The notes: a model not told the origin generated them from the letters alone. A stretch of DNA of 64,000 nucleotides from a bacterium (GCA_025782575.1 JALGYY010000041.1:44293-108292), one strand, 5' to 3'; counted from the first letter of the stretch, positions 41,271-51,037 are shown. Numbers and translations are program-made.

Positions 41271-42404
41271 ATGAGCCCCCCATTCACCATCGAAGAAGTC
41301 TCCTCTGAAGAGGAATTCCGCCGGCTCCGGCCCGAGTGGAGTGATCTGACCGACCGGGATCCACGGGCGACCGTATTCCAGACATGGGAGTTTCAGTTCG
41401 GCGGCTGGATGTTGTCGCGGGATCGCGTGAGGCCGGTCATTCTTCTCGTACGGGATGGGACCGGACTGCTTGTGGGGTGCGCCCCGTTCGGGGAAATCCG
41501 TTGGAAGCTGGGACCGATCTCCGCATCTATTCTCGGTTTCGGCTGTATCAAATACTGTGACTATAATGACCTGATTCTGGATGACGGTGTGAGCCATGGT
41601 GTGATCGAGAAGATCGCCGGCTGGCTCAGGGATCACCGGAATCGCTACGATGTCATCCATCTGCGGCAGGTCAGGGAAGATGCCTGGCTCATAGATGGCG
41701 GGGGATACTTTGACCCGGATTCCGGTCAGGTCGAAAAGAGGGAAACCGACACTGCTCCCTATCTTGCGATCGACCGATCATGGGAGTCCTGGGAGAGTCT
41801 GTTGTCCGGCAGGAAGGCTAGGGCCATGCGGTACACGTTGAAGCGCCTCACGAAAAAACTGGGCTCAGACTTCCGGACCGCCGCACAAGGGAATGAATTG
41901 ACGCAGCCGCTAGACGACTTTATGGATCTCCATCAGTCCCGCATGGGAGAGAAGAACCAGTCAGGTATTTTTGCAGAATCTCATGTGCGCAAGGGTTTCG
42001 GGGAGATGATCCGACTGATGAGTGAGCGGGACCTTGTCGAGATCCACACGATGAGCGGCGAAGGACGTACGATCGCCGCCGTCTGCACATTCCAGTACCG
42101 GGGGGTCGTTTCGTTCTACCAGGGAGGCTTCGATCCTGCGCTGAACCGGCTCAGCCCGGGAAAGGCGATTCAGACACTCTGCGTAGACCGGGCGATCAGG
42201 CAGGACGTTAAAGAGTACGATTTCCTTACGGGAGACGAGCCATACAAGTACACTTGGGCGAATAAAGAACGGAAGCTGTTCGACATCGAATTTCGCCGCC
42301 GTTCCTGGAAGGGGTCGGTCTATCGTACGGCTCTTCGGTGGCGCGAGAAACTGTCCGAATCGGAGCGCCTCCGCCGCCTGTATCTGAAACTGAAGGGAAA
42401 CTGA
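41271..42404 (+). CDS. FemAB/CelD-like GNAT acyltransferase
   Basis: 377-residue protein of the COG5653 family (CelD/BcsL-like, double GNAT fold), associated with cellulose and exopolysaccharide modification. N-domain: PEWSDLTDRDPRATVFQTWE and LVGCAPFGEIRWKLGPISAS. C-domain: RAMRYTLKRLTKKLG, IHTMSGEGRTIAAVCTFQYR, FYQGGFDPALNRLSPGKAIQ and YDFLTGDEPYKYTWANKERK, the last being the typical family end motif. It is in operon with the acyltransferase (6-base gap). It may transfer an acyl or aminoacyl group to the polysaccharide precursor. Confidence 0.9.
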   Translation: MSPPFTIEEVSSEEEFRRLRPEWSDLTDRDPRATVFQTWEFQFGGWMLSRDRVRPVILLVRDGTGLLVGCAPFGEIRWKLGPISASILGFGCIKYCDYNDLILDDGVSHGVIEKIAGWLRDHRNRYDVIHLRQVREDAWLIDGGGYFDPDSGQVEKRETDTAPYLAIDRSWESWESLLSGRKARAMRYTLKRLTKKLGSDFRTAAQGNELTQPLDDFMDLHQSRMGEKNQSGIFAESHVRKGFGEMIRLMSERDLVEIHTMSGEGRTIAAVCTFQYRGVVSFYQGGFDPALNRLSPGKAIQTLCVDRAIRQDVKEYDFLTGDEPYKYTWANKERKLFDIEFRRRSWKGSVYRTALRWREKLSESERLRRLYLKLKGN

Positions 42405-42417
42405 GGAGAGCTCAATC

Positions 42418-44526
42418 GTGAAGGTCGGCATCATCGGCGGAGGGTTAATCGCCTACAACCACGGCCCGGTTATCGCATCCATCCCCGGAGCGCGTATCGT
42501 CGGCATTGCGGACCGGGATCTCGCCCGGGCGCGCACGCTGGCGACCCATTTGAGTGTCCCCCACATATACGATGACGCCGCCAAGATGATCGATCAGGAG
42601 AGTCCCGATGTGGTGCATATTCTTGTGCCGCCGGCGCTTCATGCAGACTTGAGCGTGATGGCCCTCGAACGGGGGTGCCATGTGCTCGTGGAGAAGCCGA
42701 TGGCGCTCTCCCTGGCTGACGCCGATCGAATGATCAAGGCAGCCGACCGGAACAACGTGCGAATCTGTGTCGATCATAATGCCGTCTTCTACCAGGTCGT
42801 TCAGGATGCGATTCGGATGACCCGCGAAGGACTGATCGGCGACATCGTTTCGGTCGACTCGTATCAGGCATACGATCCCAACCGAAACCCCGTGATCGTG
42901 GAAGAAGGGGCCGAGTTCATCCACTGGTCCTACAGGTTGAACGGCGGAATTCTACACGATCTGATGCCTCATCCCGGTTCGCTTCTGATGGAGTTCCTCC
43001 CTGACATTCTGAATGTTTCGGTCATGGGGAAAAATCGAGGCGTTCTCCCGGAAGGATGGCAGGATGAAATTCGTGTGCTTATCGAGTCTTCGGGACCTCT
43101 CGGGTATATCAGTATCAGCCTGAATGAGAAGCCGGACACAACGACCTTGACCGTGAAGGGAACCCGAGGACAACTCCACATCGATATCGCCTGTCATTCG
43201 ATGATTGCCCAATTGGATTCTCCACTACCTAAAGCGGCAACCAGGGGACTCTTCGGATTCAAGCAGGCTTCGCAACATCTGAAAGGGGCGTTTGCCAACG
43301 TCTACCGATTCGCCTTCAACAAGATGGACAAGACTGCCGGAATCGGACCGGTGGTCAATGGGTTCTATAAGGCGATCGAAAACGGCGGAGAAGCGCCGAT
43401 TTCGGTGGACAAGAGCTTGCGGGTTGTCGAACTGCTAGAACGGATCTGGCCTGAACCGCTAAAGACTGTCGAGGCCATGCCCGCCCAGGAGTCAGGGGCT
43501 GTGGCTTCCCCGTCTTCGACTCCCCCTGAAGTACTGATTACGGGAGCAAGCGGGTTCATCGGCACCCATCTGCTACGAAGCTTTCTCGCCGATGGCGTGA
43601 GAGTACGCGCTCTCGTACGAGCGAACAGCATGCATGCCGGACGGCTCCGCGGGCTGGATGTTGATCTGCTGATTGGCGACCTGTCCGATCCGGATCTGAT
43701 CGATCGGGCCACCGAAGGCATTCGTACGATATTCCACGCAGGTGCAGCGGTGTCGAACGACTGGCGCGAGAACGAAGAGATCACCGTTAACGGCACCAGG
43801 CGACTGATCGACGCGGCACTCGCCGGCGGCACGGAGCGATTCGTGCACTTCGGCACACTGGCGATCTATGATGTGCACACGCTGAAGAACAGTACGCGGA
43901 TCGATGAGAAGACTGACCCGCCTGAAGACACTCGTTCACTCGGCGCCTATAGCTGGTCGAAACTCGCGACAGAAAAACTGGTTCTCGATGCGGCGCGCGA
44001 GCGAGGGCTGGGAGCTTCTGTTGTTCGTCCGGGCATTGTGATCGGCCCGCTCGGAAATACTTTCCCCCCCCACCTGGGGTATCGCCTGAAAGACCGCGTG
44101 TTTCTGCTTCTTGGGGGCGGAAGAAATATGCTTCCGTTGACCTATGTCGAAAACACAGTAGATGCCATTCGTCTTGCGGCCGAAGTCCCCGAGGCGATCG
44201 GTGAAGTCTTCAATCTCGTTGATGACGGGCTCATCACTTCGCGCGAGTTCGTCGCAAAATATATTCGATACACCGAAGCGGACGCCAAAATGGTGTCGGT
44301 GCCCTACTTCCTGCCGTACCTGGCTACCGCTGCGTACGAGCTGGTGGCCAGAACAGGCCTTATCAGAAAGGGAATCACTTCCCTGTCAGGATTACGAACG
44401 AAGCAGGCATCGGTCCGGTACGACAATACCAAGGCGAAACAGGTTCTCGGCTGGGAGCAGAGGTTCTCTCTCGAAGAAGGCCTGGAGAAAACTTTCGACT
44501 GGTACGTCGCCCGATTTCGCCGCTAG
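42418..44526 (+). CDS. Gfo/Idh/MocA oxidoreductase fused to NAD-dependent epimerase/dehydratase
   Basis: 702-residue two-enzyme fusion. Residues 1-355 are a Gfo/Idh/MocA oxidoreductase: VGIIGGGLIAYNHGPVIASI (NAD loop), HVLVEKPMALSLADADRMI with the EKP motif, and an HDLMPHPGSLLMEF active-site helix. A Pro/Ser-rich linker (about 355-370) leads to an extended SDR: VLITGASGFIGTHLLRSFLA, FVHFGTLAIYDVHT, YSWSK as YxxxK, VVRPGIVIGPLG and TYVENTVDAIRLAA. Both halves keep their cofactor and catalytic motifs. It starts with GTG after GAGGAG. The fusion suggests two consecutive steps on one nucleotide sugar, such as 3-oxidation followed by epimerisation or reduction. Confidence 0.93.
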   Translation: MKVGIIGGGLIAYNHGPVIASIPGARIVGIADRDLARARTLATHLSVPHIYDDAAKMIDQESPDVVHILVPPALHADLSVMALERGCHVLVEKPMALSLADADRMIKAADRNNVRICVDHNAVFYQVVQDAIRMTREGLIGDIVSVDSYQAYDPNRNPVIVEEGAEFIHWSYRLNGGILHDLMPHPGSLLMEFLPDILNVSVMGKNRGVLPEGWQDEIRVLIESSGPLGYISISLNEKPDTTTLTVKGTRGQLHIDIACHSMIAQLDSPLPKAATRGLFGFKQASQHLKGAFANVYRFAFNKMDKTAGIGPVVNGFYKAIENGGEAPISVDKSLRVVELLERIWPEPLKTVEAMPAQESGAVASPSSTPPEVLITGASGFIGTHLLRSFLADGVRVRALVRANSMHAGRLRGLDVDLLIGDLSDPDLIDRATEGIRTIFHAGAAVSNDWRENEEITVNGTRRLIDAALAGGTERFVHFGTLAIYDVHTLKNSTRIDEKTDPPEDTRSLGAYSWSKLATEKLVLDAARERGLGASVVRPGIVIGPLGNTFPPHLGYRLKDRVFLLLGGGRNMLPLTYVENTVDAIRLAAEVPEAIGEVFNLVDDGLITSREFVAKYIRYTEADAKMVSVPYFLPYLATAAYELVARTGLIRKGITSLSGLRTKQASVRYDNTKAKQVLGWEQRFSLEEGLEKTFDWYVARFRR

Positions 44527-44553
44527 CACAATAACTCCGGAGGAGCGGTTCGC

Positions 44554-45735
44554 ATGCGGATCGGTATCGATGGCACGGGATTCGCCGAGCTCGACGAGGG
44601 AGCTCCGAGCGGCATCATCAACTACGCGCTCGCGGTTACGAATCACCTTCTGGAGATTGACGGCGAGAACGAGTACATCATCTATTGCCGGAACCGGGTC
44701 CCTCATGACCTGCTTCGCCTTTCACCGCAATCCTCGACCAGAATTCTGCGAAGCGACAATCGAAAAATACTTCAGCTCTTCGGGCTTCCACGAGCGTCGG
44801 CGGAGGACGGCGTCGAGCTACTCTTCTTTCCGTTCAATTCGGCCTCCCTGTTCTGCCCATGCCGGAGTGTCGTGACCATTCATGACCTGCATCCCTTCGT
44901 TGTGCAGGAGCAGTTCGATCGCGCCCACAGCGCCGAAGTACACGGCGGAGGAATCAAATCCAGGATCAACAGACACTACTGGCGCCTCATGCTCCGGCTG
45001 GCGGCGCGCAAGGATCGTGTAATCGTTCCCTCGGAGGCGACGAAGAGGGACATGGTCAACGTATTCGGCACGAAGCCGGACAAGATCGACGTGGTCTACG
45101 AAGGGGTAGATATCGAGCAGTTCCGGTTCAGCGGATCCGATGAGGATCTCGCCCGATTCCGAAGCGGATACGGACTGAGCGATCCGTTCATTCTCTGTGT
45201 CGGCTCGCATGCCTACAAGAATCTCCCCGGGGCGATTCGCGCGTTCTCCAGGGCGCGGAAGAAGATGGAAAAGCGCCTTCTTCTCGCGATTACCGGAAAC
45301 AAAGCAGCCGTAACGAGCGACATACGAACGGCCATTCGTAAAGAGGGACTGGAAGACGAAGTGATCTTTACCGACTTTGTGCCCGACGGTGAAATGAAGC
45401 TGTTTTACCGTGCGGCGGAAATGCTTCTTTTCCCGTCTTTCTACGAGGGATTCGGCTTACCGGTTCTCGAGGCCTTCGCCAGCGGCACACCCGTGGTTGC
45501 TTCCAATGCCGGCGCGCTTCCGGAGGTCGCCGGTGACGCAGCCATTCTCGCCGACCCCGAGGACCTGGACGGACTTGCCCGGGCGATCCTGTGCTTCATG
45601 ACCGACGACCAAAAGAGGGCGGAAAAAGTCCGGCTCGGCCTCGCCCGCGCGGATCAATTCAGTTGGACGGAGACGGCGACAGGAACGCTGGCTGTGTTTC
45701 GCAGGCTGGAGGAAGCTCATGCGCATCGGAGTTGA
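44554..45735 (+). CDS. GT4 glycosyltransferase, tandem paralogue A
   Basis: 393-residue GT-B enzyme. It opens MRIGIDGTGFAELDEGAPSG and has VVTIHDLHPFV, the donor-domain start ILCVGSHAYKNLPGAIRAFS and FPSFYEGFGLPVLEAFASGT. It is clearly similar along its whole length to the next gene (IHDLHPFV, CVGxHAxKNL, FPSFYEGFG, PEVAG), so the pair arose by tandem duplication. GGAGG lies upstream of the ATG. Its last 17 bases overlap the next gene. Sugar specificity unknown. Confidence 0.94.
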   Translation: MRIGIDGTGFAELDEGAPSGIINYALAVTNHLLEIDGENEYIIYCRNRVPHDLLRLSPQSSTRILRSDNRKILQLFGLPRASAEDGVELLFFPFNSASLFCPCRSVVTIHDLHPFVVQEQFDRAHSAEVHGGGIKSRINRHYWRLMLRLAARKDRVIVPSEATKRDMVNVFGTKPDKIDVVYEGVDIEQFRFSGSDEDLARFRSGYGLSDPFILCVGSHAYKNLPGAIRAFSRARKKMEKRLLLAITGNKAAVTSDIRTAIRKEGLEDEVIFTDFVPDGEMKLFYRAAEMLLFPSFYEGFGLPVLEAFASGTPVVASNAGALPEVAGDAAILADPEDLDGLARAILCFMTDDQKRAEKVRLGLARADQFSWTETATGTLAVFRRLEEAHAHRS

Positions 45736-46876
45736 TGCCACCGGTGTCAAGCTCCTCTCCGGCATCAACGTCTATACGATCAACCTCGTCAACCACATCC
45801 TCCGGGCCGATTCCGGAAACGAATATGTGATCTATTGCATGGGACAAGTTCCGGACGGCATGACGGTTCACCCCTCCCATGCGCGGTTTGAAGTGATCCC
45901 GGCCGGAAACCGTAAGCTCTGGCAGCAGATTGGGCTTCCAAGAAGGGCAAGAAGAGACGGTCTCGATCTCCTTTTTTTCCCATCCAATTCGGTCGCACTT
46001 CGAGCCCCCTGCAAAACAGTTGCTACCATTCACGATCTGCACCCCTTCGTCCATCCTGAACCGTTTCGGAATGTGCACACAGCGAAACTGCATAAGGGAA
46101 TCATTCAGGCGACTCTGAATCACTATTACTGGAAGAACATGCTCCGATGGGCGGCTCGAAAGGACCGTATCATTACTGATTCCAGAAATACGGCGGACGA
46201 TGTCATGAACCACTTCGGTGTTTCCGATGAGAAGATCGATGTGGTTCTCCTGGCAGTGGACCGTGACAGGTTCGCTGCCGGGGATGAGCCGGGAGGGCGT
46301 GAATCATTCCTGGCCAGGCACCACCTCCCCCCCCACTACGTCCTCTGCGTAGGTACACATGCGTTCAAGAATCTGGAAGGGTCGATCCGCGCATTTCACG
46401 AGGCGAGGCTGGAGTCGGATTTTCCGGTCAAGCTCGTGATCGCGGGGAGCAAATCCGGTGTGAGCGATTCTTTGTATGGACTGGTCCGGGAACTGGACAT
46501 CGAAGAGCACGTCCGATTCATCGGGTTCTTTCCCGATGAAGATCTTCCCGGGCTCTACCGTCAGGCGGTGTGTCTTCTGTTTCCTTCATTCTACGAGGGA
46601 TTCGGCTTTCCGATTCTCGAAGCGTTTTCGTGCGGTACACCCGTACTCACTTCAAACTGCAGTTGCATGCCGGAAGTGGCCGGCACGGCGGCGCTTCTCG
46701 CCGATCCCCACGACCCGCAGGATATCGCCGCAAAGCTCGCGCTCCTCCTGAACAGTTCGAGCCTTCGGGCGGAGAAGATTCGGGAGGGCCTGGAACAGGC
46801 ATCACAATTCAGCTGGGAGAAAGTGGCGCGGGAAACGATCGCCAGCTTCCGGAAGGTGATGGAACAGCCGGGTTAG
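45719..46876 (+). CDS. GT4 glycosyltransferase, tandem paralogue B
   Basis: 385-residue GT-B enzyme, duplicate of the preceding one: MRIGVDATGVKLLSGINVYT, TVATIHDLHPFVHPEPFRNV, LCVGTHAFKNLEGSIRAFHE, FPSFYEGFGFPILEAFSCGT and a C-terminal ASQFSWEKVARETIASFRKV like that of its neighbour. It starts 17 bases inside the previous gene in another frame, with GGAGGAAGCTC just before the ATG. The two enzymes probably add successive, possibly different, residues to the same chain. It ends three bases from a convergent gene. Confidence 0.94.
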   Translation: MRIGVDATGVKLLSGINVYTINLVNHILRADSGNEYVIYCMGQVPDGMTVHPSHARFEVIPAGNRKLWQQIGLPRRARRDGLDLLFFPSNSVALRAPCKTVATIHDLHPFVHPEPFRNVHTAKLHKGIIQATLNHYYWKNMLRWAARKDRIITDSRNTADDVMNHFGVSDEKIDVVLLAVDRDRFAAGDEPGGRESFLARHHLPPHYVLCVGTHAFKNLEGSIRAFHEARLESDFPVKLVIAGSKSGVSDSLYGLVRELDIEEHVRFIGFFPDEDLPGLYRQAVCLLFPSFYEGFGFPILEAFSCGTPVLTSNCSCMPEVAGTAALLADPHDPQDIAAKLALLLNSSSLRAEKIREGLEQASQFSWEKVARETIASFRKVMEQPG

Positions 46877-46879
46877 CTA

Positions 46880-47284
46880 TCAGGCTCGACCGGCTGCCAG
46901 CGCTGCGACGGCACAGAGGTCCGCTTCGGTCCTGGAGAGACACCACCCGTCTACTGAAACCGTCCGACTCGTTGCAAAGTCTTCTCTGATTTTCAGGCGC
47001 AGATGAGAAAGGATGTCCCCCTTCTTCGGCGACGAAAGCGACTGAACGAGCTCGGAGAGATCCGGGCGAACAGGTGTCGCATCAAGGTAATACCGGCCCA
47101 CTTCAGCCGCACTGTTTCGATTCGTGAAGATCTTCGCCAGCTTCTCGGCACGCGCTTCGATAGACAGGCCGGCGGCCGGTTCCGTATCGCCGAACAGCCG
47201 GGAAGGTCTGACAAAAAAAATGCCCATAACTGCAGCCAGAGATCTCACAAACAGGCGACGGCTCATATTTCCCAAGCGGATCAT
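46880..47284 (-). CDS. Tat-exported small partner of GMC oxidoreductase
   Basis: 134-residue protein with a twin-arginine-like signal (MSRRLFVRSLAAVMGIFFV). The mature part is helical with no recognised domain (IEARAEKLAKIFTNRNSAAE, LVQSLSSPKKGDILSHLRLK, WCLSRTEADLCAVAAL). Small Tat-signal proteins of this kind accompany GMC oxidoreductases and resemble gluconate 2-dehydrogenase subunit 3, which escorts the folded flavoprotein. The start overlaps the GMC gene stop by ATGA. The name is by analogy. Confidence 0.72.
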   Translation of the reverse strand: MIRLGNMSRRLFVRSLAAVMGIFFVRPSRLFGDTEPAAGLSIEARAEKLAKIFTNRNSAAEVGRYYLDATPVRPDLSELVQSLSSPKKGDILSHLRLKIREDFATSRTVSVDGWCLSRTEADLCAVAALAAGRA

Positions 47285-48909
47285 GCCAGTTCCTTTCTCA
47301 AATGGTCCGACAATCTCAGTGACAGAGCTACGATGGTGAGCGTGGGATTGGTGTACCCGCTCGTCGGAAATACCGAACTACCGGCAACGTAGAGATTGGA
47401 AAGATCATGGACCCGGCAGTCGGGATCGACTACCCCTTTTTTCGGGTTTTCGTGCATGCGGGTGGCGCCCATCTGATGCCAGCCCCCACGCATGCCGGGA
47501 GGCCAGCCGGTTTCGCCCTGCGCACCGCTCGAAAAAACACGCTCATCATCGAAGTAAGCGTTGTCCCTGATCTCCCTCGTCCTTCCTATGCCCGCCAGGG
47601 CGAGCTCTTCCGCGATGATCTGATTAGCCCGCCGAAATGTCCGCTTCTCCCGATCGCCGAACTTCCAGTGAAGCTGAACACGCCGCAAACCGAGCTCATC
47701 CCGATCCTCGCCGAGCACGATGCGACTCTCCCGGTCCGGCACCTGCTCGATATGATTGTACAGATAGAATATCGGCACATCGTCCCGATCGGGCTGGAAA
47801 AACTTTCGATAGTTGAACATCGCCACGTCATCGATATCGCCGATCACACTACGCAGGTGGCCCGCGAAATCGACCTCCCGATTCCCGCTTCGAAGCGATT
47901 CCAGAATCGTATCCGCTGAACCGACCCCTTCCGATGTGTAGAGAAGCGCCTCCCGATCCTTCATGGAACTTCTGCTGAAAAACGCGCGGATGTTCACGAG
48001 CTCTTCGTCGCGTAGAGTATTCTCGGAAAGCGTCAGATATCCGAATCCGGTCTGCCCACCCTGCCTGACCCCTCCATAGAAGTTCGCATTCAACTCCGGG
48101 TCGGAGGGAAGAAGAATGGAACCAGGAACCGAGAGGTGCTCCATGAAGTAGCGCCCCACGAGATCGTGCCTGTTTCCGATGCCCCCCGAATGCCCCGACC
48201 TCGATTCGAGCATGATCCTCGGATTCTCCACACCGCCGGTCGCCAGAACATAGATCCTCGCACGAGCACTGAATCTCTTCTTGTCCAGCGTGGAGAGTGA
48301 AAGAGCCGAGACACTTTCACCCCCTTCGTCCGTTTCAATCTCGATGACATTCGCCCAGAGAAAGCACCGGATATTCTCCGCCTCTGCGATTTCCTCTTTG
48401 TATTCCTGCCCGAAACGGAGAGCTCTGGTTCGGAACATCGCCGTGATCGCCCGGTCTCCATCAATCGGAAGCAGAGGGTGTTTGTTACTTCCCCATTTGG
48501 CGGGATCATAGTCGTACTCACCGATCTGGCAGACTTCGTGCGCACGTTCATAGAACGGATCGAGGTGAGCCTTGTCGAACGGCCAGCCGCTATCGGGCAC
48601 GGCGTCTCGCTTTTCGAAATCAATCGGGTCGAGGGGACGACATGCGCCCGCCCATCGATTCGTAGTTCCGCCGAAATATCGTGTGCGAAGTTTGTCGAGT
48701 TCGTAGTAGGGAAAGCCGGTGTTTTCGCCGTCGTAGAGTGCCTGCGTGCGCTCATCGAATTCGAGGCCGCCGCTCTCCAGCAGAATGATCCGGATCGGGG
48801 ATCCGATGAACTCACGGGCAATCGCGATACCGGCGGCACCGGCCCCGACAATACAGATATCGGCTTCGATCAATACACCGGAGGGAAGTGTGCGGGCATC
48901 GACGATCAT
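47281..48909 (-). CDS. GMC-family FAD oxidoreductase
   Basis: 542-residue glucose-methanol-choline oxidoreductase. FAD loop ADICIVGAGAAGIAIAREFI, then LLESGGLEFDERTQALY, the FAD-binding YFGGTTNRWAGACRPLDP and the C-terminal catalytic part: WHQMGATRMHENPKKGVVDP, LYVAGSSVFPTSGYTNPTLT and IVALSLRLSDHLRKEL. The ATG at 48909 is preferred; a TTG at 48945 adds 12 residues without a binding site. With its Tat partner it may oxidise a sugar or polyol in the periplasm, or a sugar unit of the glycan. It has no signal peptide of its own and would depend on the partner. Confidence 0.93.
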   Translation of the reverse strand: MIVDARTLPSGVLIEADICIVGAGAAGIAIAREFIGSPIRIILLESGGLEFDERTQALYDGENTGFPYYELDKLRTRYFGGTTNRWAGACRPLDPIDFEKRDAVPDSGWPFDKAHLDPFYERAHEVCQIGEYDYDPAKWGSNKHPLLPIDGDRAITAMFRTRALRFGQEYKEEIAEAENIRCFLWANVIEIETDEGGESVSALSLSTLDKKRFSARARIYVLATGGVENPRIMLESRSGHSGGIGNRHDLVGRYFMEHLSVPGSILLPSDPELNANFYGGVRQGGQTGFGYLTLSENTLRDEELVNIRAFFSRSSMKDREALLYTSEGVGSADTILESLRSGNREVDFAGHLRSVIGDIDDVAMFNYRKFFQPDRDDVPIFYLYNHIEQVPDRESRIVLGEDRDELGLRRVQLHWKFGDREKRTFRRANQIIAEELALAGIGRTREIRDNAYFDDERVFSSGAQGETGWPPGMRGGWHQMGATRMHENPKKGVVDPDCRVHDLSNLYVAGSSVFPTSGYTNPTLTIVALSLRLSDHLRKELA

Positions 48910-48996
48910 GTGCGGCACTCTACCCCTGGCTTCGTGAGGTGTCAACAGACCGGCGGCGGAGGGGCTCGCAGCCTACGTGCGATCCCGCTATCCCCG

Positions 48997-50802
48997 TTAG
49001 CGCCCCCGCATGGATCGACGGATATCGTTCCTGACTTTGCGGGCGGACTCGACGAGATTGGGGTCATCCGCATCTTTGATCACCCGCCCCAGAAGCTTGA
49101 CCGCCCCCTCCCGATCTCCCGAGTTGGCCAGCTCGATCGCTCGATTGTATCGATCCACATTTTGCCTCGCTTCCATGTTGGATCGGAGAGAGTTGCTCCA
49201 GCGGGTCAACCGCTCCTTCCTCAGATGGTCTGACGTCTCGCGCGCCACATGATCGATGAGCGCAAGTGCCTCTTCTCTACGATCCTTCTCCAGCAGATGC
49301 TCGGCGCGATCGATGTCATCCAGAAGAATCGCTTCTTTCACGATCCGGTTGTATTCGGGATCATTCAGAGGTATGAAGTATGTCGCCTGGAGTTCTTCCG
49401 CCCCCTCCCGGTCACCACGCTCCAGAAGAAGGACCAGCAGATTGTACGCCACTGATTTCTCGTGGGGCATCAGATCATGTGCGTACAGGAGCGCCTGGAT
49501 ACCCGGCACGGTCTCCGTTTCGCCATACATGTAACTGAGACCGAATCCCGAATAGGCGTAGGGAAAGCCGGGGTTGAGATCCATGCACCGCTGGAAGGAC
49601 TCACGCGCTTCGAGAACGTCCGGCGGTACGGAGTCGAGTCTGGCGCTCCCGGCGCTCTTCTCTCTGAAATTATCGAGCAGACTCTTGCCGAGAAGGTAGT
49701 GCGTCCGGTAGTCACTCCCCTCGATCGCGATCGATCTCCGGAAGAATTCGGCCGCCTCTTCATACATTTCCTCCTGCAGACAGACGAAGCCGAGCCCCGC
49801 CTCGGCGCCGGCATGTTCCGGAACGAGGGCGCGCAATGTCTCGTAATGCTCCCGAGCCTCGCTCTCCTCGCCATTCTTGTGGGCAAGGAAATCACCCAGA
49901 CGATGCAGAACTTCGGTGTATTCCATTCGCCTTGCCTGAACGGTTTCATCGATCTCGATCTGATCGAAAGTATATGTGGTGAATGAAAACGAGTTCCTCC
50001 CGACGTATTCCTCGAGGCGAGCCATCAGTTCCACTTCATCCATGGCGAATGCCCGTGAGATCGCCTTGACGACTGTTTTCTCCTCTTCCAGATACCGGAC
50101 GAACTCGTCAAGACGACTACGGAGCTCCTCGTTCGACAGAATCATGTGCATCAGAGCCCACGACTGGGCGTAGAATACCCCCCGTCTCTCACCTTCGTTG
50201 TAGGCACTTGAGGAGTGATTGATCCGGAACAGTTGATAGAGTGGGATCAGGGGGTGGGTACGAAGGAAGTATATGTGCCCCTCCACAGGGAGACCGATCT
50301 TCACTTTGTTCTTATCCACCTGAAATGCCTCATAGTACTCGGCAAGTCCTTCGTCGAACCAGACAGGAAGATTGAAATCGAGATTGTTGTGCACGAAGTA
50401 GTGGAAATACTCGTGATACATGATGCGCATGGGACTCCATCCGGCATCCCCGTTGATACCGACATAGTTCCCTTCCGTACTTTGCATGTAGATTCCGGCC
50501 GTCGGATGATCGGGGTCCTTGCTGACCACATACCGCTTTAATGACTTCTCGTTCTTGAATACGAAGATATGGATCGGAACGGGCGACCTGACTTCCATTT
50601 TCTCGAAAAGGAGAATGAGACTTCTTCGCAGACGTTCCAGGTCGAGACCGATCTCTTTGACATGGCGCTCTTTGGCATCTGAGTAGAGAACGAAGTTGGC
50701 GGTGCGAACTTCGATCCACTTCTCCTTTTCCCTTGGAATTCCATCGGCCGGTCCGGCGCATAACAGGGCGACAACAAGTATGGCGAACCTGATTCGAGCC
50801 AT
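48997..50802 (-). CDS. Secreted gluzincin-like peptidase with TPR repeats (DUF1570-like)
   Basis: 601-residue exported protein. Signal peptide MARIRFAILVVALLCAGPAD. Residues 30-160 carry a gluzincin site: HEYFH at 130-134 and E151 in WFDEGLAEYYE, all zinc ligands intact. The rest is made of TPR repeats (GAEAGLGFVCLQEEMYEEAA, FFRRSIAIEGSDYRTHYLLG, RAIELANSGDREGAVKLLGR). The ATG at 50802 follows GGGAGGA; an in-frame ATG at 50838 would add 12 non-signal residues. A protease anchored to periplasmic or surface complexes through TPRs is likely. The substrate is unknown. Confidence 0.85.
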   Translation of the reverse strand: MARIRFAILVVALLCAGPADGIPREKEKWIEVRTANFVLYSDAKERHVKEIGLDLERLRRSLILLFEKMEVRSPVPIHIFVFKNEKSLKRYVVSKDPDHPTAGIYMQSTEGNYVGINGDAGWSPMRIMYHEYFHYFVHNNLDFNLPVWFDEGLAEYYEAFQVDKNKVKIGLPVEGHIYFLRTHPLIPLYQLFRINHSSSAYNEGERRGVFYAQSWALMHMILSNEELRSRLDEFVRYLEEEKTVVKAISRAFAMDEVELMARLEEYVGRNSFSFTTYTFDQIEIDETVQARRMEYTEVLHRLGDFLAHKNGEESEAREHYETLRALVPEHAGAEAGLGFVCLQEEMYEEAAEFFRRSIAIEGSDYRTHYLLGKSLLDNFREKSAGSARLDSVPPDVLEARESFQRCMDLNPGFPYAYSGFGLSYMYGETETVPGIQALLYAHDLMPHEKSVAYNLLVLLLERGDREGAEELQATYFIPLNDPEYNRIVKEAILLDDIDRAEHLLEKDRREEALALIDHVARETSDHLRKERLTRWSNSLRSNMEARQNVDRYNRAIELANSGDREGAVKLLGRVIKDADDPNLVESARKVRNDIRRSMRGR

Positions 50803-51037
50803 GATCGGTCCTCCCGGAGAGAGATCAGAGGGAGCCATGTTCCATGGATGCTAGACTGAACCGGACCACCGGCTCAACTGTTTCCGCAGCCGGGAGGGGG
50901 TTTCTCGCTCGACTGGAGCTCCCACTTATGATCTAATTACCGGCAGTAACCTTCGTCGGGCCCGTGACCCCCTGCCCCGGATCCTCCGGTTCACCGGTCC
51001 CCTTTCGTATTCTGCAAAATTAATCGGCGGGGAATTC

